64,000 nucleotides of DNA from Tachypleus tridentatus (GCF_004210375.1 NC_134834.1:154461290-154525289), one strand, 5' to 3'. Numbered from the stretch's first letter, positions 37,501-47,309 are shown. The notes: a model not told the origin generated them from the letters alone. A program made the numbers and translations.

Positions 37501-40067
37501 ACATATATTCGTGACATATATAATTTATCTTTCTGTTTGTGCAAGTTGCATAACATAAAATGCATCAGATACAATACATAAAAACGTCTAGCTTTATTAA
37601 ATAATAAGTATTTAAGATGTATAAAACAACATTTTAAACTTGTATTTTATAACTCTCATAAACAAGCGACATCTGTCTCAAGTAGTTGATGTATAGCATT
37701 CATTCAGGACTTTTTTTTAACACACAAGAATTACTGGTAAAACCAAAAAGGAAGCAGAAGAAGCAGCTGCCTCTCTCATAAATTTAGAAGAAGCTAACAA
37801 TATAGTGCCTGTTTTATACTCTTATTAAGCGTGGTGTAAAGAAACAGAACAATCCAATGTCAGACCATATACTGTATTTTCATTGTAGAAGCATTCAAGA
37901 ACTCCCTTAGACTTTCGTAAGAATTTGCTATCCTCAAACTGCATTGCTGTTAAACAAGACAATCTAAGTATTGGCTTTCTTTATTCTTCACGTTCTTCCC
38001 CCGATTTGCTTAAGCTGGAAAACTTATATCACTAAATACTGGATTTCGATGCCCATGATAGGCAAAATACGGCTAGCACTTTGTGTAGTTTTGCGCTTAA
38101 TTACAAACAAACAAAAACCTAATATTTACGTATTAAAATTGTTAGAATTTGATACATTAAGTGGTATTATTTAATTTTTCCGCTGCGGAAAATTTGATAA
38201 AAGAAGCCGAAAGTATGTCAACAGCAATATGGCGTGATTGCACCATTTTATTTATATTGGAAGAAGAGTAAGTTTTGTCTGCAGCTAACGACTTGAACAT
38301 ACTGAATTGCGCTTCATTGTTTTAATATTTGGTTTTCTACTGTATTTTAAGAAAACGACTACAGAGCTTTACATTTTAATTGGTCTCAATCGACTTTGAA
38401 AAAGAGTCTAAAGGCACAATTCAAAACGGTTTTTTTATCATGTTTATTTCTGTACGCAGGAGTAATAGCCACATAACATAAATTGTATAAATGTGATTCT
38501 TTATTTTATGCCGGAATTTTTAAAGTTATTTTTGTTGTTGTTAATATATTTAATTCAGTTCTGTTACACCGATCCATCCACAGCTCGCCATGTGGACAGC
38601 AGCACTTACCTGGATCTTAGCTTTGTTTGTTCTTAGCCTGCGATGTGTATCAGGGATCGATTTTAAAGAAAAGTCCAATAATACGGTAAGAACATTTATC
38701 ACATTGTTTCTTTTGCTTTTATTATGTTTTTAAAAGTTATAAAATATTATATTTAGAAAGTTCCATGACTTATTTGAAACAACATTAATTCAAAGTTCCA
38801 AACGGTATTTTGTGTGAAATACAATGTGACATGTGAGCATACCTTCACTTTTTCTATGTTTTTTATTTTGAGGTAGATATTTTCAAAATCTTTTATTTGT
38901 TCGAGTCTATGCAGTTTTTGAATAAACATATGGTTTATACAACCATTAAATTGACTTTATTTTAGCTGTTTTTGTTCCTTCATAGTTGTCGAGAGATAAC
39001 ACTAACTTGTCCTTGGGATGCATTGTGGTAATGCAAGGTCAATGATAGCAATGTCTTTCACTGCTAAAGCAGATGATATGTAACGATTACATCTTTTCCT
39101 ATGTTAAATGAAAGTTATCTGTGACATAAAGTACTGTTTACTGTGGATCAGTTCGACATTTTCCATTAAATAAGAAATATCAGATTTAAATAAGAATTAT
39201 CATGGAGGGGTTAACAGGAAGACATCTTGAGAGAAAGAAATGTGTTCACCAATTCACAAATTCAATAGCAGACAAATTCCCAGTGTAAAAAAGCAACTAC
39301 ACGCACTTTGTCATTGATTTAAATCTGCATATTTCGTGTTAAGCGCACAGCTATATAATGGCCTATCTGTGTTCCACATTTTACCCACTACGGGTATCAA
39401 AATCTGATTTTTAGCGCTATAAGTCTTCTAACTTACCACTGAGGCTCATTGATTTAAATAAATATTGCTTTATTTTGTATAGCATATGCAGTCTGTTTAT
39501 TTCTTTGTTTGAACTCAATTAGTTTAATTAAATTCAAATTTGGCCCGGCATGGCCAGGTGGGTTAAGTCGTTCGACTCGTAATCTAAGGGTCGCGGGTTC
39601 GAATCCCCGTTGCACCAAACATGCTCGACCTTTCAGCCGTGGGAGCGTTATAATATGACTGTCAATCCCATTATTCATTGGTAAAATAGTAGCTCAAGAG
39701 TTTGCGACGGGTGGTGATGACTAGCTGCCTTCCCTCTAGTCTTACACTGCTAAATTATGGACGGCTATTGCAGATAGCCCAGTGTAGCTTTGCGCGAAAT
39801 TCATAAACACACAAACAAACAAAATTCAAATTTTTTTTGTAATTTATTCTGTCAATCGTTCTGTTATAAATCAAACTTACTTGACACTCTTCCATAAAAT
39901 CAGTTAATCTGAAAATACCAGAGAGAAGAGGGTTAATTTTTAATTAGTACTGCATTTGCTTGTGTTCATTCACTTTGTACACACAAAATTTCATTATTTG
40001 TAATCGTAGTTTTTATACAAGCTTTTAATTTCTTCTTTTTCTTTACTAGGCAAAAGTAACTCGATAA
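28178..40067 (+). CDS. TMEM179-like: TMEM179-family four-pass membrane protein, five exons
   Basis: Exons: 28178-28542, 29228-29368, 36583-36661, 38584-38685 and 40050-40067 (stop TAA). Donors are GTAAGA, GTATGT, GTAAGA and GTAAGA; acceptors end in GAAG, TTTCAG, CCACAG and ACTAG. Junction phases 2, 2, 0 and 0 agree, giving 705 coding bases (234 residues), close to TMEM179 length as I recall it. Four hydrophobic segments are seen: after NISHI in exon 1, the SFMLVASFVYGLTLVWFF segment, ALLFTVIMSVAMCVSAFMLT in exon 2 and AMWTAALTWILALFVLSL in exon 4. A Cys-containing loop (CPLYSD, SHSCNF) and the cytosolic tail (FKEKSNNTAKVTR) have counterparts in vertebrate TMEM179. The molecular function of this family is not established. 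The only usable ATG follows an in-frame TAA at 28127. AATAAA signals lie at 40268 and 40354. Confidence 0.85.
29228..29368 (+). CDS. TMEM179-like: TMEM179-like exon 2
   Basis: Completes the split Gly codon, then reads VPNSWRLIPPALLFTVIMSV (third membrane segment) to GPIIR/S, ending AAG|GTATGT. The acceptor TTGAAG has a weak pyrimidine tract, so this is the least certain boundary. Phase and protein similarity support it. Confidence 0.78.
29847..29965 (+). mobile_element. tRNA-derived SINE (family 2), well-preserved, with target duplication
   Basis: The head CCCCCACTAGTACAGCGGTA supplies an A-box-like segment; GGGGTTCGATTCCCC supplies the B box. The body CAGATAGCCCGGTGTGGCTT and an A/CA-rich tail (AAAACACACACATC) follow. 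Flanks TGTACGATCAAA (29835-29846) and TGTGCAATCAAA (29966-29977) form a target duplication matching at 10 of 12 positions. It lies in intron 2 of the TMEM179-like gene. Confidence 0.9.
30304..30496 (+). mobile_element. tRNA-derived SINE (family 1), internally deleted
   Basis: Head GGCTCGGCATGGCCAGGTGG, B-box region GGGTTGCGAGTTCG, then a deletion relative to the fuller copy at 39542, then GGCTGGCGATGACTTGCTGC and the tail GCTTTGCGAGAAATTC with CAAA repeats. GGAATA flanks both sides (30298-30303, 30497-30502). Confidence 0.88.
31062..31150 (+). mobile_element. SINE family 1, 3' fragment abutting a LINE
   Basis: GACTAGCTGTCTTCTTTCTA through AGATAGCCCTCGAGAAGATA and GCGCGAAATT matches the 3' half of family 1. 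It stops where the Jockey-like LINE sequence starts. Confidence 0.8.
31151..32169 (+). pseudogene. Jockey-like LINE ORF1 (nucleocapsid-like), frameshifted
   Basis: An RNA-binding gag-like protein. The frame is open from the truncated 5' edge and carries three zinc knuckles: CYQCQSFGHVAAAC (C-x2-C-x4-H-x4-C), CVGCGENHHISQC, and CNCG with EHTANYKGC. The third is split by a one-base frameshift near 31715. After the shift the frame continues through a Pro/Thr-rich segment (31800-32000) to the stop at 32167-32169. The N-terminus with its initiator is missing. Confidence 0.85.
32162..34982 (+). pseudogene. Jockey-like LINE ORF2 (endonuclease-reverse transcriptase), disrupted
   Basis: The ATG at 32162 overlaps the ORF1 stop. 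The AP endonuclease domain (32162-33000) shows LHINIQGALASK, DVIIISETLL, IITGDLNGKH and the catalytic SDHLPV. The frame is broken by a TGA at 33050-33052, continues in the same frame from 33053, and encodes the RT: KAPGEDGIQ, NNYRPISLTSCIGKVLERII, FLDIEKAFDTVWH, GVPQGGVVSPILF and the catalytic FADD box (QFADDVAV, about 34250-34275). A frameshift near 34589 precedes the C-terminal RPVIEYASPAW region. One stop and one shift suggest a fairly young copy. Confidence 0.88.
34981..35500. repeat. Short tandem motifs in the LINE 3' region
   Basis: A TTTA-rich run (34982-35017) is followed by imperfect tandem copies of CATGGACTGTGCCCTACATG (35120-35195). Two copies of an approximately 80-bp block follow, beginning CCTGACCCTCC-GGGTAT and ending AATGCTAATAAA (about 35313-35377 and 35390-35455). 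Whether the second part belongs to the LINE or to older sequence is unclear. Confidence 0.6.
35501..36299. other. Intron 2 sequence with diverged tandem segments
   Basis: Several loose repeats of TTCACCTA(C/T)A(C/T)GCCTACC-GCAGTTCA-TTCA..TGATTACATTCC occur at about 35795-36050 with roughly 60-bp spacing, an old tandem repeat. No coding signal was seen. Confidence 0.5.
36300..36375 (+). mobile_element. SINE family 3 fragment
   Basis: CTAAAAATCGAACTTCAACG-CCCGTGGTTGGCAGAGCACAGA-CAGCCCATAATGTAACTTTATG follows the pattern of family 3 seen more fully, in reverse, at 39335-39447. Confidence 0.55.
36583..36661 (+). CDS. TMEM179-like: TMEM179-like exon 3
   Basis: 79 bases between TATATTTCAG and GTAAGA. 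It completes a split Ser codon and encodes CDAAQHITWEAYPYMNGFYS and LHLEAE, the extracellular loop before the fourth membrane segment. Confidence 0.85.
36800..37043 (-). mobile_element. tRNA-derived SINE (family 1)
   Basis: On the reverse strand the head CTGGCATAGCCAAGTGGTTA, the B box GGGTTCAAATCTCC, AGAGGTGACGGTAGGTAGTG and a tail with GCCCTCGCGGGGGAA can be followed in order. It lies in intron 3 of the TMEM179-like gene. Confidence 0.85.
37075..37118 (-). mobile_element. SINE family 1, head-only fragment
   Basis: The reverse complement reads CGGCACGGCACTGTCAGGTG then ATTAAGGCACGCAACTC, matching only the tRNA-like head of family 1. It sits 30 bp past another family-1 copy. Confidence 0.6.
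38028..38118 (+). mobile_element. SINE family 3, 3' part
   Basis: GGATTTCGATGCCCATGATAG-GCAAAATACGGCTAGCAC-TTTGTGTAGTTTTGCGCTTA then (ACAA)n. It lies in intron 3 of the TMEM179-like gene. Confidence 0.65.
38584..38685 (+). CDS. TMEM179-like: TMEM179-like exon 4
   Basis: 34 codons in phase 0, from LAMWTAALTWILALFVLSLR to SNNT, followed by GTAAGA. A competing acceptor 29 bases upstream (TTCAG, 38555) opens a frame that hits a stop, so the CCACAG site is chosen. Confidence 0.85.
39335..39447 (-). mobile_element. tRNA-derived SINE (family 3)
   Basis: The reverse complement reads GCCTCAGTGGTAAGTTAGAA-GACTTATAGCGCTAAAAATC-AGATTTTGATACCCGTAGTG and ends with TATAGCTGTGCGCTTAACACG. The GGTAAGT and TTTGATACC segments correspond to A and B boxes. 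Confidence 0.75.
39542..39821 (+). mobile_element. tRNA-derived SINE (family 1), full length with 12-bp target duplication
   Basis: The best copy in the window. Head GGCCCGGCATGGCCAGGTGG, B box GGGTTCGAATCCC, CACCAAACATGCTCGACCTT, TGATGACTAGCTGCCTTCCC and GCTTTGCGCGAAATTC, then (CAAA)n. Identical AAATTCAAATTT flanks it at 39530-39541 and 39822-39833, a perfect 12-bp target duplication typical of LINE-mediated insertion. It lies in intron 4 of the TMEM179-like gene. Confidence 0.95.
40050..40067 (+). CDS. TMEM179-like: TMEM179-like exon 5 (terminal)
   Basis: A short last exon after a good pyrimidine tract and TTTACTAG encodes AKVTR and a TAA stop. The last intron is phase 0. With only five residues the support comes from the acceptor quality and the position before two AATAAA signals. 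Confidence 0.65.
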   Translation, partial: AKVTR

Positions 40068-40749
40068 AATCTGGATAGAGACTTGAAGTCAAGACAACTG
40101 AAAATTTTGTTTATTCCGATTCTAACAAATACTTTCATTACATATAGTATTTATAAATTAAAATGTTATTTAAAGTAAGTTTTAATGAAAATTTTTCTTA
40201 TGCAATCTGTTAAATATCCCTGTATCTCATTTATAATAATCATGAAACCGAAAATTATTACTAAAGGAATAAACTCATAAGTTATTCTTTTATTTGTATC
40301 TCAGCTTTGATTAAGGTTTAAAATTTAAAACAAGATTTTCGGTAAAATTCAGAAATAAAATGAGTGTTTGTGTATTCTCTTGCTTCCGTGAGTCATTTTA
40401 TATTATATGTTCTTCAATGCTGACCTAATTCTCGTGGAGAAACTTAGACAAGTCAATACTGCCCACAAAATCTTTGGGCTTAGGACAATTCTTTTGTTTG
40501 CCACCAATGTTCCCACAGAAATTCAAGTTATAATCAGCTCCTTTTTCTTCGATCTTTTCACGATACTTGTATTTATATGTCCATCATGCATCCTGTGCCT
40601 ATGTGAATCTATGTGAAGTTACCCCTAAGGAAAGAAAACAAGAAAATAATATTTTCGTGACAGTGGTGAATGTTCCGGGTTGTACATTATAAGCATTCTG
40701 TTCAAATGGTATTAGACACGTCCAATATCAGTACATAATAACATTATTT
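40068..40749. other. 3' flank of the TMEM179-like gene
   Basis: Two AATAAA polyadenylation signals follow the stop (40268-40273 and 40354-40359). A 69-codon frame (40407-40616) has no recognisable domain. Confidence 0.45.
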
Positions 40750-40996
40750 CATATTTTACAGTATTACTATAGGGCAAATTAAAAGTTTGTGTACCTTAAA
40801 TATAATAATTTATGTCATTATAAATTATAATAATTTTCATATTTTACAGTATTACTGTAGGGCAAATTAAAAGTTTGTGTACCTTAAATATAATAATTTA
40901 TGTCATTATAAATTATAATAATTTTCATATTTTACAGTATTACTGTAGGGCAAATTAAAAGTTTGTGTACCTTAAATATAATAATTTATATCACTA
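40750..40996. repeat. Tandem repeat, 88-bp unit, three copies
   Basis: CATATTTTACAGTATTACTR starts at 40750, 40838 and 40926, an exact 88-bp period. The copies are nearly identical (one transition in the first 20 bases); the third copy is cut short. Confidence 0.95.
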
Positions 40997-43746
40997 GTAC
41001 AGTGTATTAACATTTGAATTTTCTTTGGAACACATCATACAGACCTAGTAATTTAGGTTCACTATCTTATCAAAATATTACCTTATTTTTCTAAGAGGGA
41101 AAAAAAACAAAATTCCTTCCGTAACGGTGCAATACAGATTTAAAAGACCCATCTTTGGTAAACTTTGCAGATGCATACCCATGTAGGCATACTTACTGAC
41201 ACGAATGAGGTGTTCCTAGTGAGCTAGCGGATTTTGTACATACAGTGCATTAGGTTATTCCAAGCAATCAAAGTTTTTGTGTCTCCCAAATCTCCAGGCT
41301 TAGGACAAGTTACTCCTGTGGATAGTACCTTGACCAGCCAACGAAACTAAATAAAGAATCATTTAGTATACTGAAGGAGAAGCTATATACTAAAACGTCA
41401 GAAAACCGTAGTTAGAAATCTGTAAAATAACCATGCTAGCTATTTTGGAAGACACCAGAAAGTTAAATGAAACCATAACATCAATTGCACACCATAATTT
41501 TGCAATTTTTGGGAAAGGAAGAATATTTTACTTTTTCGATATTTCATAAAATCAAACGTATCATGAAAATAATAGCCTTACAGAAATGAATACATGAATA
41601 ATTACTTACATCATTTGATATTTTGTACCTGAACTATGTTTGACAGAACAAAGTTATCCTTTAATATGTATTTTTTTCGGAACTTCTGTTTGTTTGTTTG
41701 TTTTTTGGAATGGTGGAAAATTTGAGGCCCTAATGCATGTAGATGTAAACATGTTTCGTGGATGACGCAACAGTGTCTAATTGTTACATCAGTAGCTTTA
41801 TAGGCTATGTCGGCTCTGTACCAGCCATTTTAAATTATAAATATAGGTTTCTACTGAAAATCAGTTCAGAAGTCTATCCGCTACAATGTGCATATGATAC
41901 TACCATGGTTAAAGTTTGTGAGTTAATTCCATAGAAAAAAGCACTGTTTCTTTGAACAAATAGGGACTCTCGACAAGACACATTGTTTGCACAATTGAAG
42001 TTATCAAATCTAGTGTAAACTTTTTAGTGCAAAGATATAAAGAAACTGTCTGTGTGGTGCGGTGGAAGAAAAGGAATAGAAAAACAACTGAAAATTCTCA
42101 CAACAGCTGATGGATGTGTTTTGAAATGCATGAGACTGTAGAATCGTCGACTGTTGTCCATAGATCTCAAAAGGAAGGAAATAGGGTTGCTATCACCACA
42201 TGCACCATATTGTTTATATTAATCTGATTTCCCAGCAAGATGACCAAGAAAAATATACCCCCTTACTAACAAGATGAGACCCAACTAGGCTGAAACAATG
42301 TGAAGCAAAGTGATTTTCTAAGGCAAATGAAACTTCAGCTTGTATGGGTATGATGGCAAGTACTTTGTAAAACGTAAAATTCATATATTTTATGCAGTAT
42401 ACACATAATAAAGAGGAAAATTAACTCTATATGTATTGAAAATATATCTTAGATTTTATTCCTTGCTTCGGATGAAGAACTATCTTCAAAGGAAGAGGAT
42501 TAAGAAACTATTCTGGGCAGACAACAGCCCATGTCTCAACCGTATCAGAAACTGCTGAATGGTAATGGGTAACAAACTGCAAGAGAAGAAACTAACAAGC
42601 ATCTTGGAACTGCAAGAAACTCTAATACGCCTAAGAAATCACAAACTCACTCTCGCCTACACTAGTCCTCTTGTGCACTTTGTAAATATGTAAAATTTCA
42701 GTCAGCTTACACCACACAATGTCCATAACCGTTTTGCACTAGTCCTGACACGTCTACAATGCACAGTCTTGTAAAAATCTATAAAAATTAATGAAAGTTG
42801 GAAAAAGTATGTGATGCAATAATTTTTTTTCTCATTGTAGTTGCCTTAGGCAAACAAATGTCGCTTAGGTTAAAATTCATTTTTTTCTAACTCTTCTGTA
42901 CACGAATCTAAAATTTACTAGTGACCATTAGGCGTGATTTCGTAGACAGAAGATAGCTGTTTCTTTACCAGTGATGTTTCGAGAAGGGTGTCTTTTCTAT
43001 CGACGAGCTAGATAATTCCGTAGCACTTGAATCACAATGGATAAATGTCACATGTGTGATGAGTACTAAGTGAGCAAGTTGAGTGATTGTATGATACTGT
43101 TGTTTATAATTAAGGCCATGTTTTCTTTTATTAAGCAGATTTTGTACAGATTTCTGTAGCTTTGTTAGAAATTTCACATAGATTTTGAAAAAAAAGAAAT
43201 TTTACCTTATTTTAAATTTCGCAATATTTTGTTTAACTTTATTTTGGGATTGGAGGATTATTGTACTTCAGTCTTTTCCATTTAGCTTTCTATTTGTTTT
43301 GAGGTTACAGGGAAAGTTTACACAGGATTAGTAAGACATTTTTGTTAAAGATTCTTTCACATTTCCCTTACCAGCTCAACACACTCTCATCAAATAATTA
43401 TCCTTTATTTTGGTGTATTGTGTTGTTTCTATCTATTTTTGTTAATGCATTTTTTAAAATCTATTGTTTCTTCTTTTAAACGAACTCTGTCAGAATTCAG
43501 AGAGAAATAGAGAACTATACTCTGTGATGTGATATTCTCCAAACTGCTCTGCAGCACATCTATGCAAAGAAAATGCCACAGAATAATAGGAAAAAAGAAA
43601 CTTTGTTGCTATAACCAAGGGTATCATTGTCATAAAGGTTTGTGCTCTTTATAAATAGACTTATGGCTAGAATGGTCAATAACCTGTTAAGTACACCAAA
43701 GCTGTATTTGCACAGAAGTGGCATTTTATGTGACACATATGGTATA
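40997..43746. other. Non-coding stretch, nothing firmly recognised
   Basis: There is no splice-supported exon. The part at 41990-42660 is less AT-rich and contains short pieces such as SDEELSSKEED (about 42470) that might be an old DNA transposon, but I could not tie it to a family. Confidence 0.35.
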
Positions 43747-43838
43747 GGCCTGATATGGACAGATGGTTAAGGCACTCCACTCGTAATTTGAGGGTTGCGG
43801 GGCTTGAATTCCCGCCGTACCAAACATGCTTGCGCTTT
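43747..43838 (+). mobile_element. SINE family 1, 5' part, truncated at a Tc1 junction
   Basis: GGCCTGATATGGACAGATGG, then CACTCCACTCGTAATTTGAG, B box GGGCTTGAATTCCC and CGTACCAAACATGCTTGCGC. The family-1 match then stops and transposase coding sequence starts. Confidence 0.85.
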
Positions 43839-44357
43839 CGGAGGCTTACATATCGTAAAAGGTATGATGCGAGGACCACAGTACATCGAAGTTCTGCAGA
43901 GAAGAGTCGTTCCAAAATTGAAAAAGAGATTTCCAGATGGATCTGGCATTTTTCAGCAAGATATGGCTCTGTGCCACACATCGAAACTTGTGAAGAATTT
44001 TATGACTACAACGCGAATAAAGGTGGTGGACTGGCCTGAAAACTCTCTGGACTTAAATCCTGTTGAAAATCTTTGGCCGATTTGTAAAGAAAGACTTCGG
44101 GGAAAAGACTGTACTACGAACGATAAGCTAATTGAGGCCATAATTGAGATGTGGTACCGTATCCAAAAATTAGTAAAGATTGCAGTCAACTCGTGGACTC
44201 GATGCCAAAGCGGATTAATGATCGTCTGAAAAATAAAGGCGGTCATATCATGTATTAATTTTCGAGTAATTTTTGTATTCTCAGAAATAAAATGCAAAAA
44301 CTTGAGAAAATCGTAATTTTCCGTCTTGTTTCAATTAATTTGCTCAAGGGTGTATAT
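43839..44357 (+). mobile_element. Tc1-like transposon, 3' half with transposase C-terminus
   Basis: The plus frame 43795-44229 encodes, after the SINE part, GMMRGPQYIEVLQRRVVPKL, then FQQDMALCHTSK (second catalytic Asp region) and VVDWPENSLDLNPVENLWPI (the DLNP.EN.W block with the catalytic Glu), ending near 44229 after a probable late frameshift. This is the second half of a Tc1-family DDE transposase; the DNA-binding half and first catalytic Asp are missing. Downstream, AATTAATTTGCTCAAGGGTG near 44334-44353 is a plausible right terminal repeat. The reading frame is nearly clean, so the fragment is not very old. Confidence 0.85.
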
Positions 44358-44408
44358 TCCTCCTCCTTACTATGAATCGTACATAGACTCAGAAAGTACA
44401 CTTCCATA

Positions 44409-44642
44409 CGCTAGCTATACGTCCCTAATTTAGCACTGTAAGAATAGAGGGAAGGCAACTAGTCACCACCACCAAACACCAACTCTTGGGGTACTCTTTT
44501 ACCAACGAATAGTAGTATTGACTGTCACATTATAACGCCCCCAAAGCTGAAAGGAGGAGCATATTTGGTGTGACAGAGATTCGAACCCGCGACCCTCAGA
44601 GTATAAGTCGAGTGCGTTTAATCACCTGGCCATGCCGGGCCC
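44409..44642 (-). mobile_element. tRNA-derived SINE (family 1)
   Basis: The reverse complement starts GGCCCGGCATGGCCAGGTGA, has B box GGGTTCGAATCTC, CACACCAAATATGCTCCTCC, GGTGGTGGTGACTAGTTGCC and GCTAAATTAGGGACGTATAG, then ends without the GAAATTC tail. Confidence 0.9.
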
Positions 44643-45714
44643 TCAACAGTTTAGAACAAGGTTCTTACCAACATGTTGAAATTATGCTTATTTTCAAGTA
44701 ACAAAACAGTGGTTTGACACTGTATTATTACTCATTGTGTTTACCTGTCGATTAAATTGGCTTTTCTACTGTTACCAATTGTATTAGCATCACCATATTT
44801 AAATTGCGTCTTAATCATACTAAGATTTCAATTTTCACATTTCTCATCAATTTTAGTGAAATTGATAAAAAATTATGAAGAAAAGAAGTGAAATTCGAGA
44901 ACCGCTCAGACTTATTGACTGACCAAGTGCTAAATTGCGAAACGTACTGGAATCACGTAGATACTGGCGCCATTTTGCGTTAGCAGTTCGCGCACGATCC
45001 CTCATTTCAAGACGGGCCAGTGGAATCGGACCCTGGAGCTTAGCATTGCACGTACATAAACTTACTGCTGATTCACGGGGGAAATATAAAAACAAGGTTT
45101 GAGCATTTATCTGAAACAAGAAAACAAATGTGTAAACAGAGCTTAAGTCTATTTTCTATAGGGATTTTATGTATTATTGATAAAAGAATATGCATTTAAA
45201 ACAAACATACTGTTGGCGTGAACGTTTTTTGTAGTCATTATTTGTTAGCATGTTGGAGAAAAGTGTTATTTTCATTTACATCTTTCAAATGAATCTAAAT
45301 TTCAGTTCTCTACTTTGGATAAAACTAGCTTGAAATATTTTATTTATACAACAATTATTAGTAGACTCTTTTTAGTTCTGTAATTTGCCTGGCGGATATC
45401 ATGCCAGGAAGTAGATCTGTTGGTTTATGATTCGTTTCTATCGCCACAAAAAAGCGTACTCCGTATTTTGAGCCATAGGTATGCTCCAAAATTGACTTTC
45501 AAACCCAGTTATTCAATCATACAAGAGCAACCAAAAAGTTGGAAGTGGGTGTTGTTAATTATTTGATTTACACCTAGTTTATCAGTTCAAAAGTAGGGAA
45601 CCCATAACTCAGTAATAAACTTGAAAACTTAATGTTAAATCTGGAATTCGATTCTCTCAACGAACAAAGGGAAGACAGCTCTTTGTTTGTTTTTTGCTTA
45701 AAACAAACACAATT
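44643..45714. other. Non-coding stretch with a CpG-richer patch
   Basis: At 44890-45040 the sequence is richer in CpG than its surroundings (CTGGCGCCATTTTGCG near 44964) and on the minus strand leaves an open frame of 88 codons (44853-45119) with Arg/Ala-rich residues. It could be an old promoter or exon, or part of a repeat. I cannot assign it. Confidence 0.35.
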
Positions 45715-45780
45715 AGGGAAAGCTGTGCGCAGATAGATTTTGTGTTGCTTTACGAGAAATCGAAATGAATAAATAAACTA
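45715..45780 (+). mobile_element. SINE family 1 tail fragment
   Basis: TTAGGGAAAGCTGTGCGCAGATAGATTTTGTGTTGC then TTTACGAGAAATCGAAATGA with an A-rich end, a diverged copy of the family-1 3' end. Confidence 0.55.
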
Positions 45781-45849
45781 TCTTGTTACTACAAACTTTT
45801 ACGGATGATTCAAATTCATGTCAAGTTTGAAAAAGTAAGCATTACAATA

Positions 45850-45961
45850 TGTGTTTTCTTATAGCAAAGCCACATTGGGCTGTTTGCTAAGCCCACCTAG
45901 GGGAATCGAACTCCTGATTTTAGCGTTGTAAATCCGTAGACATGCCGTTGTACTAGCAGGG
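45850..45961 (-). mobile_element. tRNA-derived SINE (family 2)
   Basis: The reverse complement reads CCCTGCTAGTACAACGGCAT, GGATTTACAACGCTAAAATC, AGGAGTTCGATTCCCC (B box), GGTGGGCTTAGCAAACAGCC and AATGTGGCTTTGCTATAAGA. Confidence 0.88.
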
Positions 45962-47309
45962 AGCAAAAAGCATCACAATAACAAGTTGATGTTGAAGTTA
46001 TTGCATTTAATTTCCAGAGCATAACAAGGGGTCCTAAGTTCCTTAGAGGCTATGTCATTTTCTTCTACTACACTATAAACTACAAACAGAGTTTCCCTTT
46101 TCCAGTATCCAATTCTGATCATTGAAATATTTATCCAACATGCTTCAGTTTAATGGTTATAAGTATTTATGTCTCCACTCTATTGCAATCAGTTTTTATC
46201 TTGTTTTTTACCTTACGGAATAAACTTAATAGTACCAGTTAGTTTCCTTTCTACCACCTGTAGACTAAATTTGTTTATGTGGCGATTGTATAAAACTATC
46301 TTGGGACACATAAATACTTATGAAACAAATAAATATTTATATTTAGTTTAATTCAAATGTTTCCACCCGTTTGTAGTTAAATGATTTTTTTCTATGATAC
46401 TTTAAAACCGAAATGAGATTTTTCTTTTAAAATTTGTTTTATTCTAGATCATTCCTGGTTGTTTCTGGTTTTCATTTTCAGCATGTGCCACATAAGTTTA
46501 GTAGTTGTGTAGGAAATGAACACGTGAAGACTTTGTCACGGTTGTGATAAAAGCAATGATAGAGTTAAAAATGTAAAATAAAATCGTAAAATGTGTCTTA
46601 AGAGCCATAAGATAGTTTTGGTATTATAAGATTATATCATTTGTATCAAGGCAAGTGATTTTCTCAAAAGAAATAGAAACGTCCGATTTTAATTTATATT
46701 TAAATGAAGATTGTATGTACATTACACAGTGTTGTTTTACTATTATTGAAATTTTAAACATTATAACACTAGTATAATTACTATGAGTGCAACTACTAGC
46801 AATAGTATTAGTACCAGTAGCACTAGGCACAAGTTAACACCACTAATAATATATAATACTAAAAGTAAAACTTGTGTTAGTATTATACTAATTTTAACTT
46901 GTACCTAGTTGTGTAGGTGATGGGATTAACCTTAATTGTTTGGTTTGCACCAACTCGGAAGAAATAGGCCTAAGTTCCTGATAATATATATATATTTGTA
47001 GTTGCATTGTCAAAGTGGTGTATCTAGTATTAAATAATAATAATGTTTTTTATTATTAATTTTTCAACATTAAAAATTACAGGATATTGGAAGCAGTACA
47101 AATAGTTATGATGAAATTTTAATTATTGAGTATTAAAAACATTTATGATGATGCAGTAATTTTTTTATTATTACAGTATTAATTTTGGTATTAGCCTTAT
47201 GCTAAAGAGTTGGGTACATAATATTTGAGGGATTACAAGAGTCATTCACATCTATTGTGATTGTAGGTGTGTCATTTGTCACACACCCATCTTATCATAT
47301 TCAACCCTG
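45962..47309. other. AT-rich non-coding stretch
   Basis: No exon was recognised. Short inverted similarity (CACTAGGCACAAGTTAA near 46820 against TTAACTTGTACCTAG near 46898) could form a weak hairpin; it is too short to call an element. Confidence 0.4.

Noticed and set aside
39542-39614. Possible functional tRNA gene in the SINE head
   Set aside because: The A- and B-box-like segments are followed by a SINE body and (CAAA)n tail with a target duplication, and the same unit recurs many times, so it is a tRNA-derived SINE and not a tRNA gene.
41990-42660. Possible piggyBac-type or other DNA transposon
   Set aside because: Only short acidic and basic pieces could be read, with no catalytic motif and no terminal repeats.
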